Both the position numbers and the translations under genes were made by a program. From contig CAIOLZ010000234.1 in assembly GCA_903859265.1 (NCBI GenBank), positions 1 through 7,496 of the forward strand: a stretch of DNA of 7,496 nt, read 5' to 3'. Shown piece by piece: positions 1 through 6,706 of the stretch (position 1 is its first letter; each line of letters starts with the position of its first letter). The notes under the pieces were generated by a model that was not told the origin of the DNA, ran no database searches, and saw only the letters and a list, made by a program, of their open reading frames with translations. The stretch is from an uncultured beta proteobacterium (GTDB lineage Bacteria > Pseudomonadota > Gammaproteobacteria > Burkholderiales > Burkholderiaceae_C).

Positions 1-216
1 CCCTACATGCAAATAGCCGTTGGGCTCGGGCGGAAAACGGGTGCGAATTTTCGCCGGGTCAGGCTGTCCTGAGGCATGGTGCGCCGCGTCGCCAGGACTG
101 CCGGCCCATTTGCGCGCCGCGTAGGTGCCTTTTTGCAAATCGGCTTCAATGATCTGCCGCAAAAAATTGCTCGGCCGGGTGGATGTGGCGTTGTCAGGGG
201 CGTTGGGGAGGCTCAT
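1..216 (-). CDS. glnS: Glutaminyl-tRNA synthetase, N-terminal part (cut by window edge)
   Basis: GlnRS charges tRNA-Gln with glutamine in the cytoplasm (class I aminoacyl-tRNA synthetase). Only the first 72 codons are in the window; the frame is open to base 1. The segment SNFLRQIIEADLQKGTY (residues 16-32) and then KIRTRFPPEPNGYLHVG (56-72) are the family hallmark. The last residues run into the class I HIGH-type signature, which would be completed just outside the window. An insertion-like, low-complexity stretch (about 38-55, KWAGSPGDAAHHASGQPD) sits between the two conserved blocks. The ATG at 216 is taken as the start, but its Shine-Dalgarno match (GGAGG, bases 236-232) is 15 bases away, which is long. 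An ATT three codons upstream is better spaced (see findings). The gene follows the terminator of the binding-protein gene with only 29 bases between. Identity is secure; the exact start is not. Confidence 0.95.
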   Translation of the reverse strand, partial: MSLPNAPDNATSTRPSNFLRQIIEADLQKGTYAARKWAGSPGDAAHHASGQPDPAKIRTRFPPEPNGYLHVG

Positions 217-245
217 GGACCGAATTTTAGACCTCCACTTGATTC

Positions 246-276
246 AAAAAAAAACGCACCCCGAAGGGTGCGTTTT
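246..276 (-). terminator. Rho-independent terminator of the binding-protein gene
   Basis: On the minus strand an 11-bp perfect stem (bases 276-266 with 261-251) encloses the tetraloop TTCG (265-262), closed by a C-G pair. This is the very stable UUCG loop type. The stem runs into a tract of nine T (254-246). It begins 20 bases after the stop codon of the binding-protein gene (296) and ends 29 bases before the glnS ATG. In the plus direction only four T follow the loop-side stem, so it should act mainly on leftward transcription. Confidence 0.93.
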
Positions 277-295
277 CAGACTAAAACCGCAGTGA

Positions 296-1438
296 TTAAC
301 GGATCACAGCCAGTTCTTCGAGCTTGCCGCCCTTGATGGTGCGCAATGTCAAAGCGCCGCCCACGATGTCGCCCTTGGAGTCAAAGGAGATGGGGCCAGT
401 CACGCCCTGGAAGTCTTTGGTAGCTGCCAGAACAGGCAAATACTTGGCCGGGTCAGAAGATCCGGCCTTGACCATGGCAGCAACCATCAGGTTCACGCTG
501 TCGTACACATAAGGTGCGTAAACTTGAACGTCAACACCGAATTTGGCTTTGAACTTCTTCTCGAAGTCCGCTTTTGCAGCTTCGTATTTGCTGCCTTTTT
601 CAACACCACCGGCTTCTGCGCAGAAGACCTGGTTGTCGGTCACTGCGTCGCCAGCGAGCTTGACCAGTTCGGTGGAGCAGATGCCGTCGCCGCCCATGAA
701 TTTCGCGACGATGCCCAGGGATTTCATCTGACGCAGCATGGGGCCGGCAACAGCGTCCATACCACCGAAGAACACCACGTCAGGCTTTTTGCCCTTGATG
801 GAGGTCAAAATTGCGTTGAAGTCAGTGGCTTTGTCGGTGGTGAACTCTTTGGCAACCACAGTACCACCGGAAGCGACAACTGCCTTGCTGAATTCTTCAG
901 CGACGCCTTGGCCGTAAGCAGTGCGGTCATCAATCACGGCAATGGATTTGCCCTTGAGCGTATTGACAGCATATTTGCCCAACGTGCCGCCGAGTTGCGT
1001 GTCGTCAGCCACTACGCGGAAGGTGGTTTTGAAGCCTTGGCGTGTGTACTTGGGATTGGTGGCGGAGGGAGAGATCTGGGGGATGCCTGCATCGCTGTAA
1101 ATCTTGGAAGCAGGGATGGAGGTACCAGAGTTGAGGTGACCGATCACGCCTGCAACCTTGGCATCAGCCAATTTCTGCGCAACAGCAGTGCCTTGTTTTG
1201 GATCGGCAGCGTCGTCTTCAGTCATCAACTTCAGGGTCACTTTTTGACCGCCGATGACGAGGCCCTTCGCATTGATTTCTTCGACGGCCATGATTGCGCC
1301 GTTTTCATTGTCCTTTCCCAAGTGCGCGATAGCGCCACTGGTAGGTCCAACGTGGCCAATGGTTACGACCGCATTTTGCGCGAAGGCAAAACCGGAAGTG
1401 AGAGCGAAAGCTGCAACGGCAACGGTTGTAAATTTCAT
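296..1438 (-). CDS. Branched-chain amino acid-type ABC transporter periplasmic binding protein
   Basis: This 380-residue protein is a periplasmic solute-binding protein of the LivJ/LivK type (type I periplasmic fold, Leu/Ile/Val-binding family). It has a typical Sec signal peptide (K2, hydrophobic 5-19, AFA before a likely cut at 20/21). The mature part opens with VVTIGHVGPTSG (24-35), the usual first beta strand and ligand loop. GHLNSGTSIPAS (100-111) matches the Ser/Thr loop that holds the amino-acid backbone in this family. DRTAYGQGVAEEF (171-183) and YAPYVYDSVNLM (307-318) are further family blocks. Two cysteines (254, 273) in the mature protein could form a disulphide. The ATG at 1438 has GGAG 10 bases upstream (1452-1449). 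No permease or ATPase partner genes lie nearby, so it is an orphan that must work with a transporter encoded elsewhere. Ligand specificity cannot be read from sequence; livJ/livK naming would be a guess. Its mRNA appears monocistronic, ending at the hairpin at 276-246. Confidence 0.95.
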   Translation of the reverse strand: MKFTTVAVAAFALTSGFAFAQNAVVTIGHVGPTSGAIAHLGKDNENGAIMAVEEINAKGLVIGGQKVTLKLMTEDDAADPKQGTAVAQKLADAKVAGVIGHLNSGTSIPASKIYSDAGIPQISPSATNPKYTRQGFKTTFRVVADDTQLGGTLGKYAVNTLKGKSIAVIDDRTAYGQGVAEEFSKAVVASGGTVVAKEFTTDKATDFNAILTSIKGKKPDVVFFGGMDAVAGPMLRQMKSLGIVAKFMGGDGICSTELVKLAGDAVTDNQVFCAEAGGVEKGSKYEAAKADFEKKFKAKFGVDVQVYAPYVYDSVNLMVAAMVKAGSSDPAKYLPVLAATKDFQGVTGPISFDSKGDIVGGALTLRTIKGGKLEELAVIR

Positions 1439-1640
1439 GAGTAAAGAACTCCAATAATTTAGTTAAAACAATGTGAATAACTTTTTCACAGGCGGGACCA
1501 TAGCGCCATTTGTGAAGGTTGGCTATAGGGCCTTTTCCTAACCGGAAACCTTAACCAGACCGCCAGTGTCTCCGCTTTTGAGAAAGTTATGGGGCATATT
1601 GTGCAATAAGCATGCCATTGATTTCCAGGCGGCGGGAAAA
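1439..1640. other. Intergenic region (202 bases) holding the binding-protein promoter
   Basis: No gene is supported here. The region separates the 3' end of the P-loop protein gene from the binding-protein gene and must contain the latter's promoter if that gene is transcribed on its own. No strong -35/-10 pair was found on the minus strand; A+T-rich candidates (TAACTA, TAAATT) lie between 1454 and 1468. Besides the inverted repeat at 1472-1490, there is an imperfect dyad at 1593-1616 (GGCAT-ATTG...CAAT-bulge-ATGCC) just after the P-loop gene stop. It lacks a T tract and is not a convincing terminator. Confidence 0.5.
1472..1490. promoter_or_regulatory. Inverted repeat upstream of the binding-protein gene; two DnaA-box-like 9-mers
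   Basis: The perfect inverted repeat TGTGAA-N7-TTCACA lies 34-52 bases upstream of the binding-protein ATG, where an operator or promoter element would sit. Read as 9-mers, the minus strand carries TTATTCACA (1480-1472), an exact fit to the DnaA-box consensus TTATNCACA. The plus strand carries TTTTTCACA (1482-1490), which fits the relaxed TTWTNCACA. A further TGTGAA half-site occurs at 1511-1516. The spacing (9 bases between TGTGA and TCACA) rules out a standard CRP site, which has 6. Function is unproven: it may be an operator for an unknown regulator. Confidence 0.35.
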
Positions 1641-2231
1641 TTACTCCAGAAGCTTGCTCGCAAAGTCGTTGATGGCAGAAACGTCGGGCGGCAGGGCGGT
1701 GTAACGCAGCCCCTCGCGCACCAGCATGCCGCGCAGGCCACGGTCGATCTCCCTGGCCTGTTCCTCGTCCTGAAAGCGCCCGGTATGCACATACTTTTTG
1801 TCACCGCGCTCAACAAAAATGTTGATGTTGTCGTGCTGTTTGTACCATTCAAGAATCTGCTTGCGGGTCTTGGCGATATCGCAAATATTCTCCGGATAGC
1901 TCTCGTTGTAGTAAAGCACCTGTGGGAGTGAGCATTCGGTAATCAGGAACTGCACCTGACCGTCGAGCAAATTGAGCATTTCGAATTGCCGCTGGGCAAT
2001 GAAATACTGGTTTTTCAGGACTTCAAAATTTTGCTGCCACACCAGTGACTTGGCATAGTCCGGGATGATCTCCACAGTTTTGTTGTGAAGGTTCAGGTGC
2101 AGAACGATCACGGCCGAAAACAGCGATTTGTCGCAGCCCGGCCCGCCAATGATGTTGATCACCTTGGTCGGATAAAGCCGCATTTTTGTTTCCGGCAGGA
2201 CGGCGGCAACGGTGGTGTATCGGATCGTCAT
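1641..2231 (-). CDS. P-loop ATPase/kinase-like protein of a phage-associated family, with altered Walker A
   Basis: The 196-residue protein has a beta strand and P-loop near the N-terminus: INIIGGPGCDKS (25-36). K35 and S36 are kept, but the Gly normally before the Lys is Asp (D34, codon GAC). Later blocks fit a family of small P-loop NTPases common in large phages and some bacteria (AAA_28/NadR-kinase-like in general character). These are VEIIPDYAKSLVW (53-65), NQYFIAQRQFEML (74-86), LITECS (96-101, at the place of a Walker B-like TDSP), and HTGRFQDEEQAREID (149-163), where family members have GR-x-Q-x-EE-x-A-x-E-I-D. No signal peptide or membrane segment is evident. The ATG at 2231 is supported by AAGGGA (2241-2236), about 5 bases away; a later ATG (M17) has a poor site. 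It starts 30 bases after the EAL regulator stop, so it is probably co-transcribed. Base composition is low in the middle (about 47% GC over 1801-2100). The substrate is unknown. Confidence 0.85.
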   Translation of the reverse strand: MTIRYTTVAAVLPETKMRLYPTKVINIIGGPGCDKSLFSAVIVLHLNLHNKTVEIIPDYAKSLVWQQNFEVLKNQYFIAQRQFEMLNLLDGQVQFLITECSLPQVLYYNESYPENICDIAKTRKQILEWYKQHDNINIFVERGDKKYVHTGRFQDEEQAREIDRGLRGMLVREGLRYTALPPDVSAINDFASKLLE

Positions 2232-2235
2232 GGTG

Positions 2236-2241
2236 TCCCTT
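2236..2241 (-). promoter_or_regulatory. Ribosome binding site of the P-loop protein gene
   Basis: AAGGGA on the minus strand lies in the 30-base gap after the regulator gene, with about 5 bases from its GGG to the ATG at 2231. It decides the start in favour of this ATG over the internal ATG at codon 17. It also shows that the gene has its own translation signal within the presumed polycistronic message. Confidence 0.7.
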
Positions 2242-2261
2242 GGTAGTTGAATTCTTTTCTG

Positions 2262-4022
2262 TCAAATGGGCACTATGGTAGGGCGCGCCAGTGCACCGAT
2301 CAAGGGCATGTAGCCGGCGAAGCATTTTTCGGCTTCGTGTGCGGGTACAGGTTTGCTAAACAGGTAGCCCTGAAATTCTTCACAGTGCAGGCCGCGCAAA
2401 AAACCAAGCTGCTCCACCGTCTCCACGCCTTCGGCGATGACTGACATGCCAAAGCTGTGGGCCATGGCCACGATGGCGCGGGTGATGGCGGCGTCGCCCG
2501 CGTCGCGGGTGATGTTGCGCACGAAGGCCTGATCAATCTTGAGCGCGTCCAGCGGATAACGCTTGAGGTACGACAGGCTGGAGTAGCCTGTGCCAAAGTC
2601 ATCCATGGCCAGCTTCACGCCCAGGGCCTTGCACGCATGCAGTGTGCTCAGTGTGGTCGATACGCTGTGTAGCGCGAGGCTTTCAGTGACTTCCAGCTCC
2701 AGCATGTGGGGTGGCAGGCCGCTTTCGTTTAGCACGCTTTCCACCGTATTGCTCAGGTCGCCAGACACAAACTGGCGCACCGACAGGTTAACCGCCATGC
2801 GGAACTCCGCGTGGCCTTGGGTGCGCCATTGCGCCGCCTGCGCTGCTGCGGTGCGCATGACCCATTCACCGAGCTTGACGATTACGCCACTTTCCTCCGC
2901 AATGGGAATGAATTCGGCTGGCGAAATCCAGCCCAGCTTGCTGTGCCGCCAGCGCAAAAGGGCCTCAAAGCCGACCAGTTCACCGGTCTGAACACGCACC
3001 TGGGGCTGGTAGTGCAGCTGCAATTCACCGCGTTCCAGTGCGCGGTGCAATTCGTTGTGCACCATAAGGCGCCGGGCAACCTGTTGGTTCATGGCGGCAT
3101 CAAAAACCATGGCCGATCCAGGCCCCATGGGCTTGGCATTGTGCAGCGCCGATTCTGCATTGAGCAGCAACCCGTGCGCAGTTTCGGCCTGTTGCGGATA
3201 CACGCTGGCACCTGCACTGGCGGTCAGGAACAAGGTGTGTCCTTCCACCTCGTAGGGCCTGGCGAGCAGGCTTTGAAGCCGCTCGCTGTGCATTCCCAAA
3301 TCTGCCAGACCGAGGTGCCCGGCGCTGAGTTGAACCGCGAACAGATCGCTGCCTAATCGGGCCACGGCGTCGTGTTCATCCTGCTGCAATTGCATTTGCA
3401 TGTGCGAATGAAGTCGCTTTGCTACCTGGTACAGCACCTTGTCGCCCACCACCGCGCCGAGGGAGTCGTTGATTTTGGAAAATCCATCGAGTCCGAGGCA
3501 GATGACGCCCACATTGCCGCCTTGAGAGGTCGCCTGTTCGACGCACGCGGCCAGCCGTTTGCCAAACAGTGACCTGCTCGGCAAGGCGGTCAGGGCGTCC
3601 ATTTGCTGGGCTTCGCGAGCCTCGCTTTGCAGCCGTTGCGACTCGGCTTCCAGGGCTGTACTGCGTGCCAGCCGGGCATGTACGGCGGCCAGCAACTCGT
3701 CGCGGCGGTAAGGTTTGGTGAGGTAATCATCGGCGCCCAAATTCATACCGGCGCGCACGTCGCTGCGATCGGCTTTGGCGGTCAGCATGACAATGGGTAT
3801 TGTCGATGTGCTGGCCTGGCTGCGCAGGGCCTGGATCAGTCCGTAACCGTCGAGGTGCGGCATCATCACGTCGGTGAGCACGAGATCGTGCTTTTCCTGC
3901 AGTGCCATGGCTAGCGCTTGCCGCCCGTCACAGGCAACGCTGACCGTGTACCCCTCGAGTTCAAGCATCCATTGCAGGTTTTCGCGCAACGAGGGGTCGT
4001 CTTCGGCGATCAGAATTTTCAT
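2262..4022 (-). CDS. Response regulator with REC, degenerate GGDEF and intact EAL domains (c-di-GMP phosphodiesterase)
   Basis: The protein has 586 residues. The N-terminal receiver (1-120) has the acidic pocket E7/D8/D9, phosphoacceptor D51 (LTDVMMP), T81 and K103 (LTKP). A short helical linker (120-140) leads to a GGDEF domain (about 141-310) that begins DALTALPSR. Its signature reads GSDLF (224-228), lacking the second Gly and the catalytic Glu, with no RxxD inhibitory site before it; cyclase activity is not expected. The EAL domain (about 325-570) is complete: EALLRW (E353), N412, E444 in ELEVTES, DDFGTGYSSL (D474, D475), K495, E531 in EGVET and Q551 in QGYLFSKP. It should therefore hydrolyse cyclic di-GMP to pGpG, with activity set by phosphorylation of D51 and perhaps by GTP binding to the GGDEF domain. 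Its ATG overlaps the kinase stop (ATGA, 4022-4019), indicating translational coupling and that the kinase is its partner. It is cytoplasmic and has no DNA-binding domain. Confidence 0.96.
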   Translation of the reverse strand: MKILIAEDDPSLRENLQWMLELEGYTVSVACDGRQALAMALQEKHDLVLTDVMMPHLDGYGLIQALRSQASTSTIPIVMLTAKADRSDVRAGMNLGADDYLTKPYRRDELLAAVHARLARSTALEAESQRLQSEAREAQQMDALTALPSRSLFGKRLAACVEQATSQGGNVGVICLGLDGFSKINDSLGAVVGDKVLYQVAKRLHSHMQMQLQQDEHDAVARLGSDLFAVQLSAGHLGLADLGMHSERLQSLLARPYEVEGHTLFLTASAGASVYPQQAETAHGLLLNAESALHNAKPMGPGSAMVFDAAMNQQVARRLMVHNELHRALERGELQLHYQPQVRVQTGELVGFEALLRWRHSKLGWISPAEFIPIAEESGVIVKLGEWVMRTAAAQAAQWRTQGHAEFRMAVNLSVRQFVSGDLSNTVESVLNESGLPPHMLELEVTESLALHSVSTTLSTLHACKALGVKLAMDDFGTGYSSLSYLKRYPLDALKIDQAFVRNITRDAGDAAITRAIVAMAHSFGMSVIAEGVETVEQLGFLRGLHCEEFQGYLFSKPVPAHEAEKCFAGYMPLIGALARPTIVPI

Positions 4023-5830
4023 GGAATACTGCCGTCTTCACGGCAACGCGGTGCCGGTAATGCGACGGTGAAGCAACTGCCTTCACCCACGGTGCTGGTC
4101 ACCGCAATCCGGCCGCCATGGTGCGAGACGGCTTCTTTGACAATGGAGAGGCCCAGTCCGGTTCCAGCAATCGTTCCGACGTTGCTGGCCCTGTGAAAAC
4201 TGACAAAAAGTTGGTCCAAATCCTCCTCCGGTATGCCAATTCCATGGTCCGACACGCTGATGTGAAGTTCCCCGGCTTGGGCCTCGCGAATTATGAACTC
4301 GACCGATTCACCGTCTGGCGTGTACTTGATCGCATTGGAGAGCAGGTTGCCGACAATGTTGCGAATCAATGCGTCGTCCAGCAGAAAAAAAGTCCCATCG
4401 GGCGGCAATTCGACTGCCCATTTCAGCGCGTCGAAGTGGATCGCCGCAGTGCCGCGCAACTCGTCAAGCAAGCCTTTGCAAAAGCGCGTGATTGACAATG
4501 GTCTTGGCCTAAATTCCATATGCACCGAGTCGCTGCGGCCAATCAGCATGACGTTTTCCAGCATATGCACCATGCGGTCAACGGCGTCATCAATCTTCTG
4601 CAGGGTGGCCCGCTTTTTATCCGTTGGCATGCGATCGTCATAGTGCTGCAACAGCTCAACAGAACCATGGATCGCCGCCAGAGGCGTGCGAAATTCGTGC
4701 GATGCCATCGAAATAAATCGCGACTTCATATCCGTCAGTTCAATTTGTTTTTGCAGGGCCAGGCGCTGGGCTTGTGCGGTTTTCAGACGTTCGGTGGCGT
4801 CCACCACGAACATCAAGGTCGCGGCGCGCTGGTTCCAGTCGATCAGGCCCGCGGAAAGTTCAAGTGACCTGGTCTCGCCTGTGGCCGTGACGATGCGAAA
4901 ACCGTACTCTTTGGCCACTGTCTCACCCCTTAGCCGCTTTTGGTGGCGCTCAACCACTTCGGCAACGTCATCGGGATGGATCGTGGCTGTGAAAGGCTGA
5001 CTGAGCAAGTACTCCAGGGGGTATCCGATGGTGCGCACCAGGCTTGGATTGGCATAAACCATGCGCCCGTCTTGCACCACAACGACGCCGACGCCGACGT
5101 TTTCGATGAGCGAGCGGTAGCGCCGCTCCGAATTTTTAAGTGCATCAATGGCCTGGTAGCGTTCAATGGCGCTGCTGAAATGGTTGCCGACGAAGGACAG
5201 AATTTCAGCATCTGCCTGGGTGTAGATAACGCCAGCCTCGTAACTTTGCACTACAAGAACGCCGGCCACGGTGCCATGAATTTGCATGGGCACGCCCAGC
5301 CAGGTCATGAAGCCCAAATCGCCCGACGCTTCGCGCAGCTCGCCCCGCGCGCGCATCGCAGCGAAGCGCTGCGCGTCAATCAATTGCGGTTGCCCGGTTC
5401 GCAGCACGTACTCCGTCAAACCGTCCTTGTAGGGCACGTCGGACGCCTGTGATACCTCACCGTCTTTTTCATCCACGTAATAGGGGAAATCCAGCGTGTT
5501 GCGTTGCTCGTTGTAGAGCGCCACATAGCAGTTTTTGGCGTAAATCAGTTCTCCCAGCAGGGCATGGACAGACTTCAAAAAATCGAAGAAGGGCAGGCCC
5601 GCAGTGGCACTCTCCGAGATGCGGTAAAACGCGCTCTGCAGTGTCTGTGCCTTGCGCAGATCGCGGGCTTCACGCTCCATGTCACTGGTACGTTGCGCAA
5701 GCCAGGCCTGGCTGCGGGCGGCCTGTTCTTCATAGCGCTTTTGCAGCGCCTCGTATTCCTTGCGCAGGGCCGCTAATTGATGTTCCAGTGCTTGCAGCGC
5801 TTCGCAGGGCGTCGGGTCTTTGGTTGCCAT
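4019..5830 (-). CDS. Soluble GAF-PAS sensor histidine kinase
   Basis: The 603-residue protein is laid out as follows: N-terminal coiled coil rich in Gln/Glu/Arg/Ala (about 10-62); GAF domain (about 65-225), with ISESATAGLPFFDFLKSVH at its start and WLGVPMQIHGTVAGVLVVQ (177-195); PAS domain (about 232-350, from SERRYRSLIENVGVGV through TATIHPDDV to the PAC-like FVVDATERLK); HisKA (about 365-432) with phospho-acceptor H378 in ASHEFRTPL; and HATPase (about 480-593) with N box NIVGNLLSNAIKYTP (491-505, N499), G1 DHGIGIP (D528), F box LFVSFHR and G2 GTGLGL (556-561). No transmembrane segment is visible, so it should sense a cytoplasmic ligand or redox/energy state; no haem- or flavin-binding residues could be assigned. 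The ATG at 5830 has only a weak Shine-Dalgarno match. It starts 24 bases after the hydrolase stop and overlaps the regulator by 4 bases, so it forms a two-component pair with it. Confidence 0.96.
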   Translation of the reverse strand: MATKDPTPCEALQALEHQLAALRKEYEALQKRYEEQAARSQAWLAQRTSDMEREARDLRKAQTLQSAFYRISESATAGLPFFDFLKSVHALLGELIYAKNCYVALYNEQRNTLDFPYYVDEKDGEVSQASDVPYKDGLTEYVLRTGQPQLIDAQRFAAMRARGELREASGDLGFMTWLGVPMQIHGTVAGVLVVQSYEAGVIYTQADAEILSFVGNHFSSAIERYQAIDALKNSERRYRSLIENVGVGVVVVQDGRMVYANPSLVRTIGYPLEYLLSQPFTATIHPDDVAEVVERHQKRLRGETVAKEYGFRIVTATGETRSLELSAGLIDWNQRAATLMFVVDATERLKTAQAQRLALQKQIELTDMKSRFISMASHEFRTPLAAIHGSVELLQHYDDRMPTDKKRATLQKIDDAVDRMVHMLENVMLIGRSDSVHMEFRPRPLSITRFCKGLLDELRGTAAIHFDALKWAVELPPDGTFFLLDDALIRNIVGNLLSNAIKYTPDGESVEFIIREAQAGELHISVSDHGIGIPEEDLDQLFVSFHRASNVGTIAGTGLGLSIVKEAVSHHGGRIAVTSTVGEGSCFTVALPAPRCREDGSIP

Positions 5831-5854
5831 GGCGTGTGCTTTTGTGAAGGTCCG

Positions 5855-6664
5855 TTAATCATGGCTGGCGCTACCCATGTTGCGCAAGGCCGTCTCGATC
5901 GCCGCAGCGGTGGCGACAGGTCGTTCCATGGGAAACAGGTGACTGCCGTCGAGCATGATGACGCGACCTTTGGTCAGTCTTTCGGTCATGGACAAGCCGA
6001 AGGTTTTGGATTCCCAGGAGTGAATGCCGCCGATGAAGGTGGCTGGACACTTGAGGGGATGCCGCTTGAGGAGCTGGTCAAGGTTGTCGGGCAAGGTGTT
6101 GTAAATGTCCGTTTCTACCGAACGGTCAAATGCCAGATTGCGCCGGCCATTCAGCTCGGTGGTGCCGTAGGTGGCGTAGTCCAGCAGGACCTGATCGTCC
6201 CAGTTTGCGAATGCCTTCTTCGAGCGAAAGTGGGCCACGGTTTGTTCGATGCTGTCCCATGAAGTGCGCCGTTGGCGACTCAGGCGGCTCGGTAGCAGCG
6301 AGCCCGACAGGGGCGTGCCCTTGATGATTTCAAGCGCAGTGGATCGCCAGCCGCTCAGAAGCGGGGCATCGATCAGCACCAGACCCTTGGTAAATTCCGG
6401 GCGCTTGACCGCCAGCATCAGGCTCAAGATGCCTCCGAGTGAATGGCCCGCCAGCCAGACTTTTTGTCCTGTCTTGTCAATTTGCGCCTGCACAAAATCC
6501 GATAGCTGCTGCACCAGATGCGGCCAGTTGTTGGTAACCGGATAGCGCGGGTCATGGCCGAATTTTTCGACCGCCTTGACGGTATAGCCCCGGGCACGCA
6601 GGCTCTTGAACATGACCCGGTAGGTGCTCGCCGGGAAGCTGTTGGCGTGTGAAAAAATAATCAA
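5855..6664 (-). CDS. Alpha/beta hydrolase, unknown substrate
   Basis: The 269-residue protein has the alpha/beta-hydrolase fold. IIFSHANSFPASTY (2-15) is the first strand and oxyanion-type loop (HG motif variant SHANSF). GHSLGG (73-78) is the nucleophile elbow with S75. GSHLFPMERP (240-249) gives the catalytic His, H242. The acid is less clear: the usual site after strand 7 reads FIGGIHSWESKTFG (210-223) with Glu but no Asp, and D99 in VLIDAP is an alternative. The only plausible in-frame start is TTG at 6664; upstream the frame runs to a TAG with no ATG or GTG. An AGGAAG-type site lies somewhat far upstream. No signal peptide is evident, so it is probably a cytoplasmic esterase or related hydrolase. 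It lies 42 bases after the peptidase gene and 24 before the kinase, consistent with one operon, but no functional link is shown. Confidence 0.9.
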   Translation of the reverse strand: MIIFSHANSFPASTYRVMFKSLRARGYTVKAVEKFGHDPRYPVTNNWPHLVQQLSDFVQAQIDKTGQKVWLAGHSLGGILSLMLAVKRPEFTKGLVLIDAPLLSGWRSTALEIIKGTPLSGSLLPSRLSRQRRTSWDSIEQTVAHFRSKKAFANWDDQVLLDYATYGTTELNGRRNLAFDRSVETDIYNTLPDNLDQLLKRHPLKCPATFIGGIHSWESKTFGLSMTERLTKGRVIMLDGSHLFPMERPVATAAAIETALRNMGSASHD

Positions 6665-6706
6665 GGTGCTGCCAAATCTTCCTGTCGGGCGCTACGGTCT
6701 GACCCT

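Noticed and set aside
524..1444. A 306-codon open frame on the plus strand opposite the binding-protein gene
   Set aside because: Its translation has no recognisable family features and it lies entirely antisense to a well-identified gene. It is a by-product of codon bias on the other strand.
1472..1490. CRP/FNR-type binding site
   Set aside because: The half-sites TGTGA and TCACA are 9 bases apart instead of 6, and the FNR core TTGAT-N4-ATCAA is absent.
1593..1616. Imperfect dyad after the P-loop gene as a terminator
   Set aside because: The stem is interrupted by a 4-base bulge, and no T tract follows on the minus strand, so it does not meet the usual form of a rho-independent terminator.
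1566..1931. A 121-codon plus-strand open frame spanning the intergenic region and the P-loop gene 3' end
   Set aside because: It is mostly antisense to the P-loop gene. Its product shows no family resemblance and no ribosome site was seen.
2811..3356. A 181-codon plus-strand open frame inside the regulator gene
   Set aside because: It is antisense to the GGDEF and EAL coding region, with no motif or ribosome site. It is a shadow frame.
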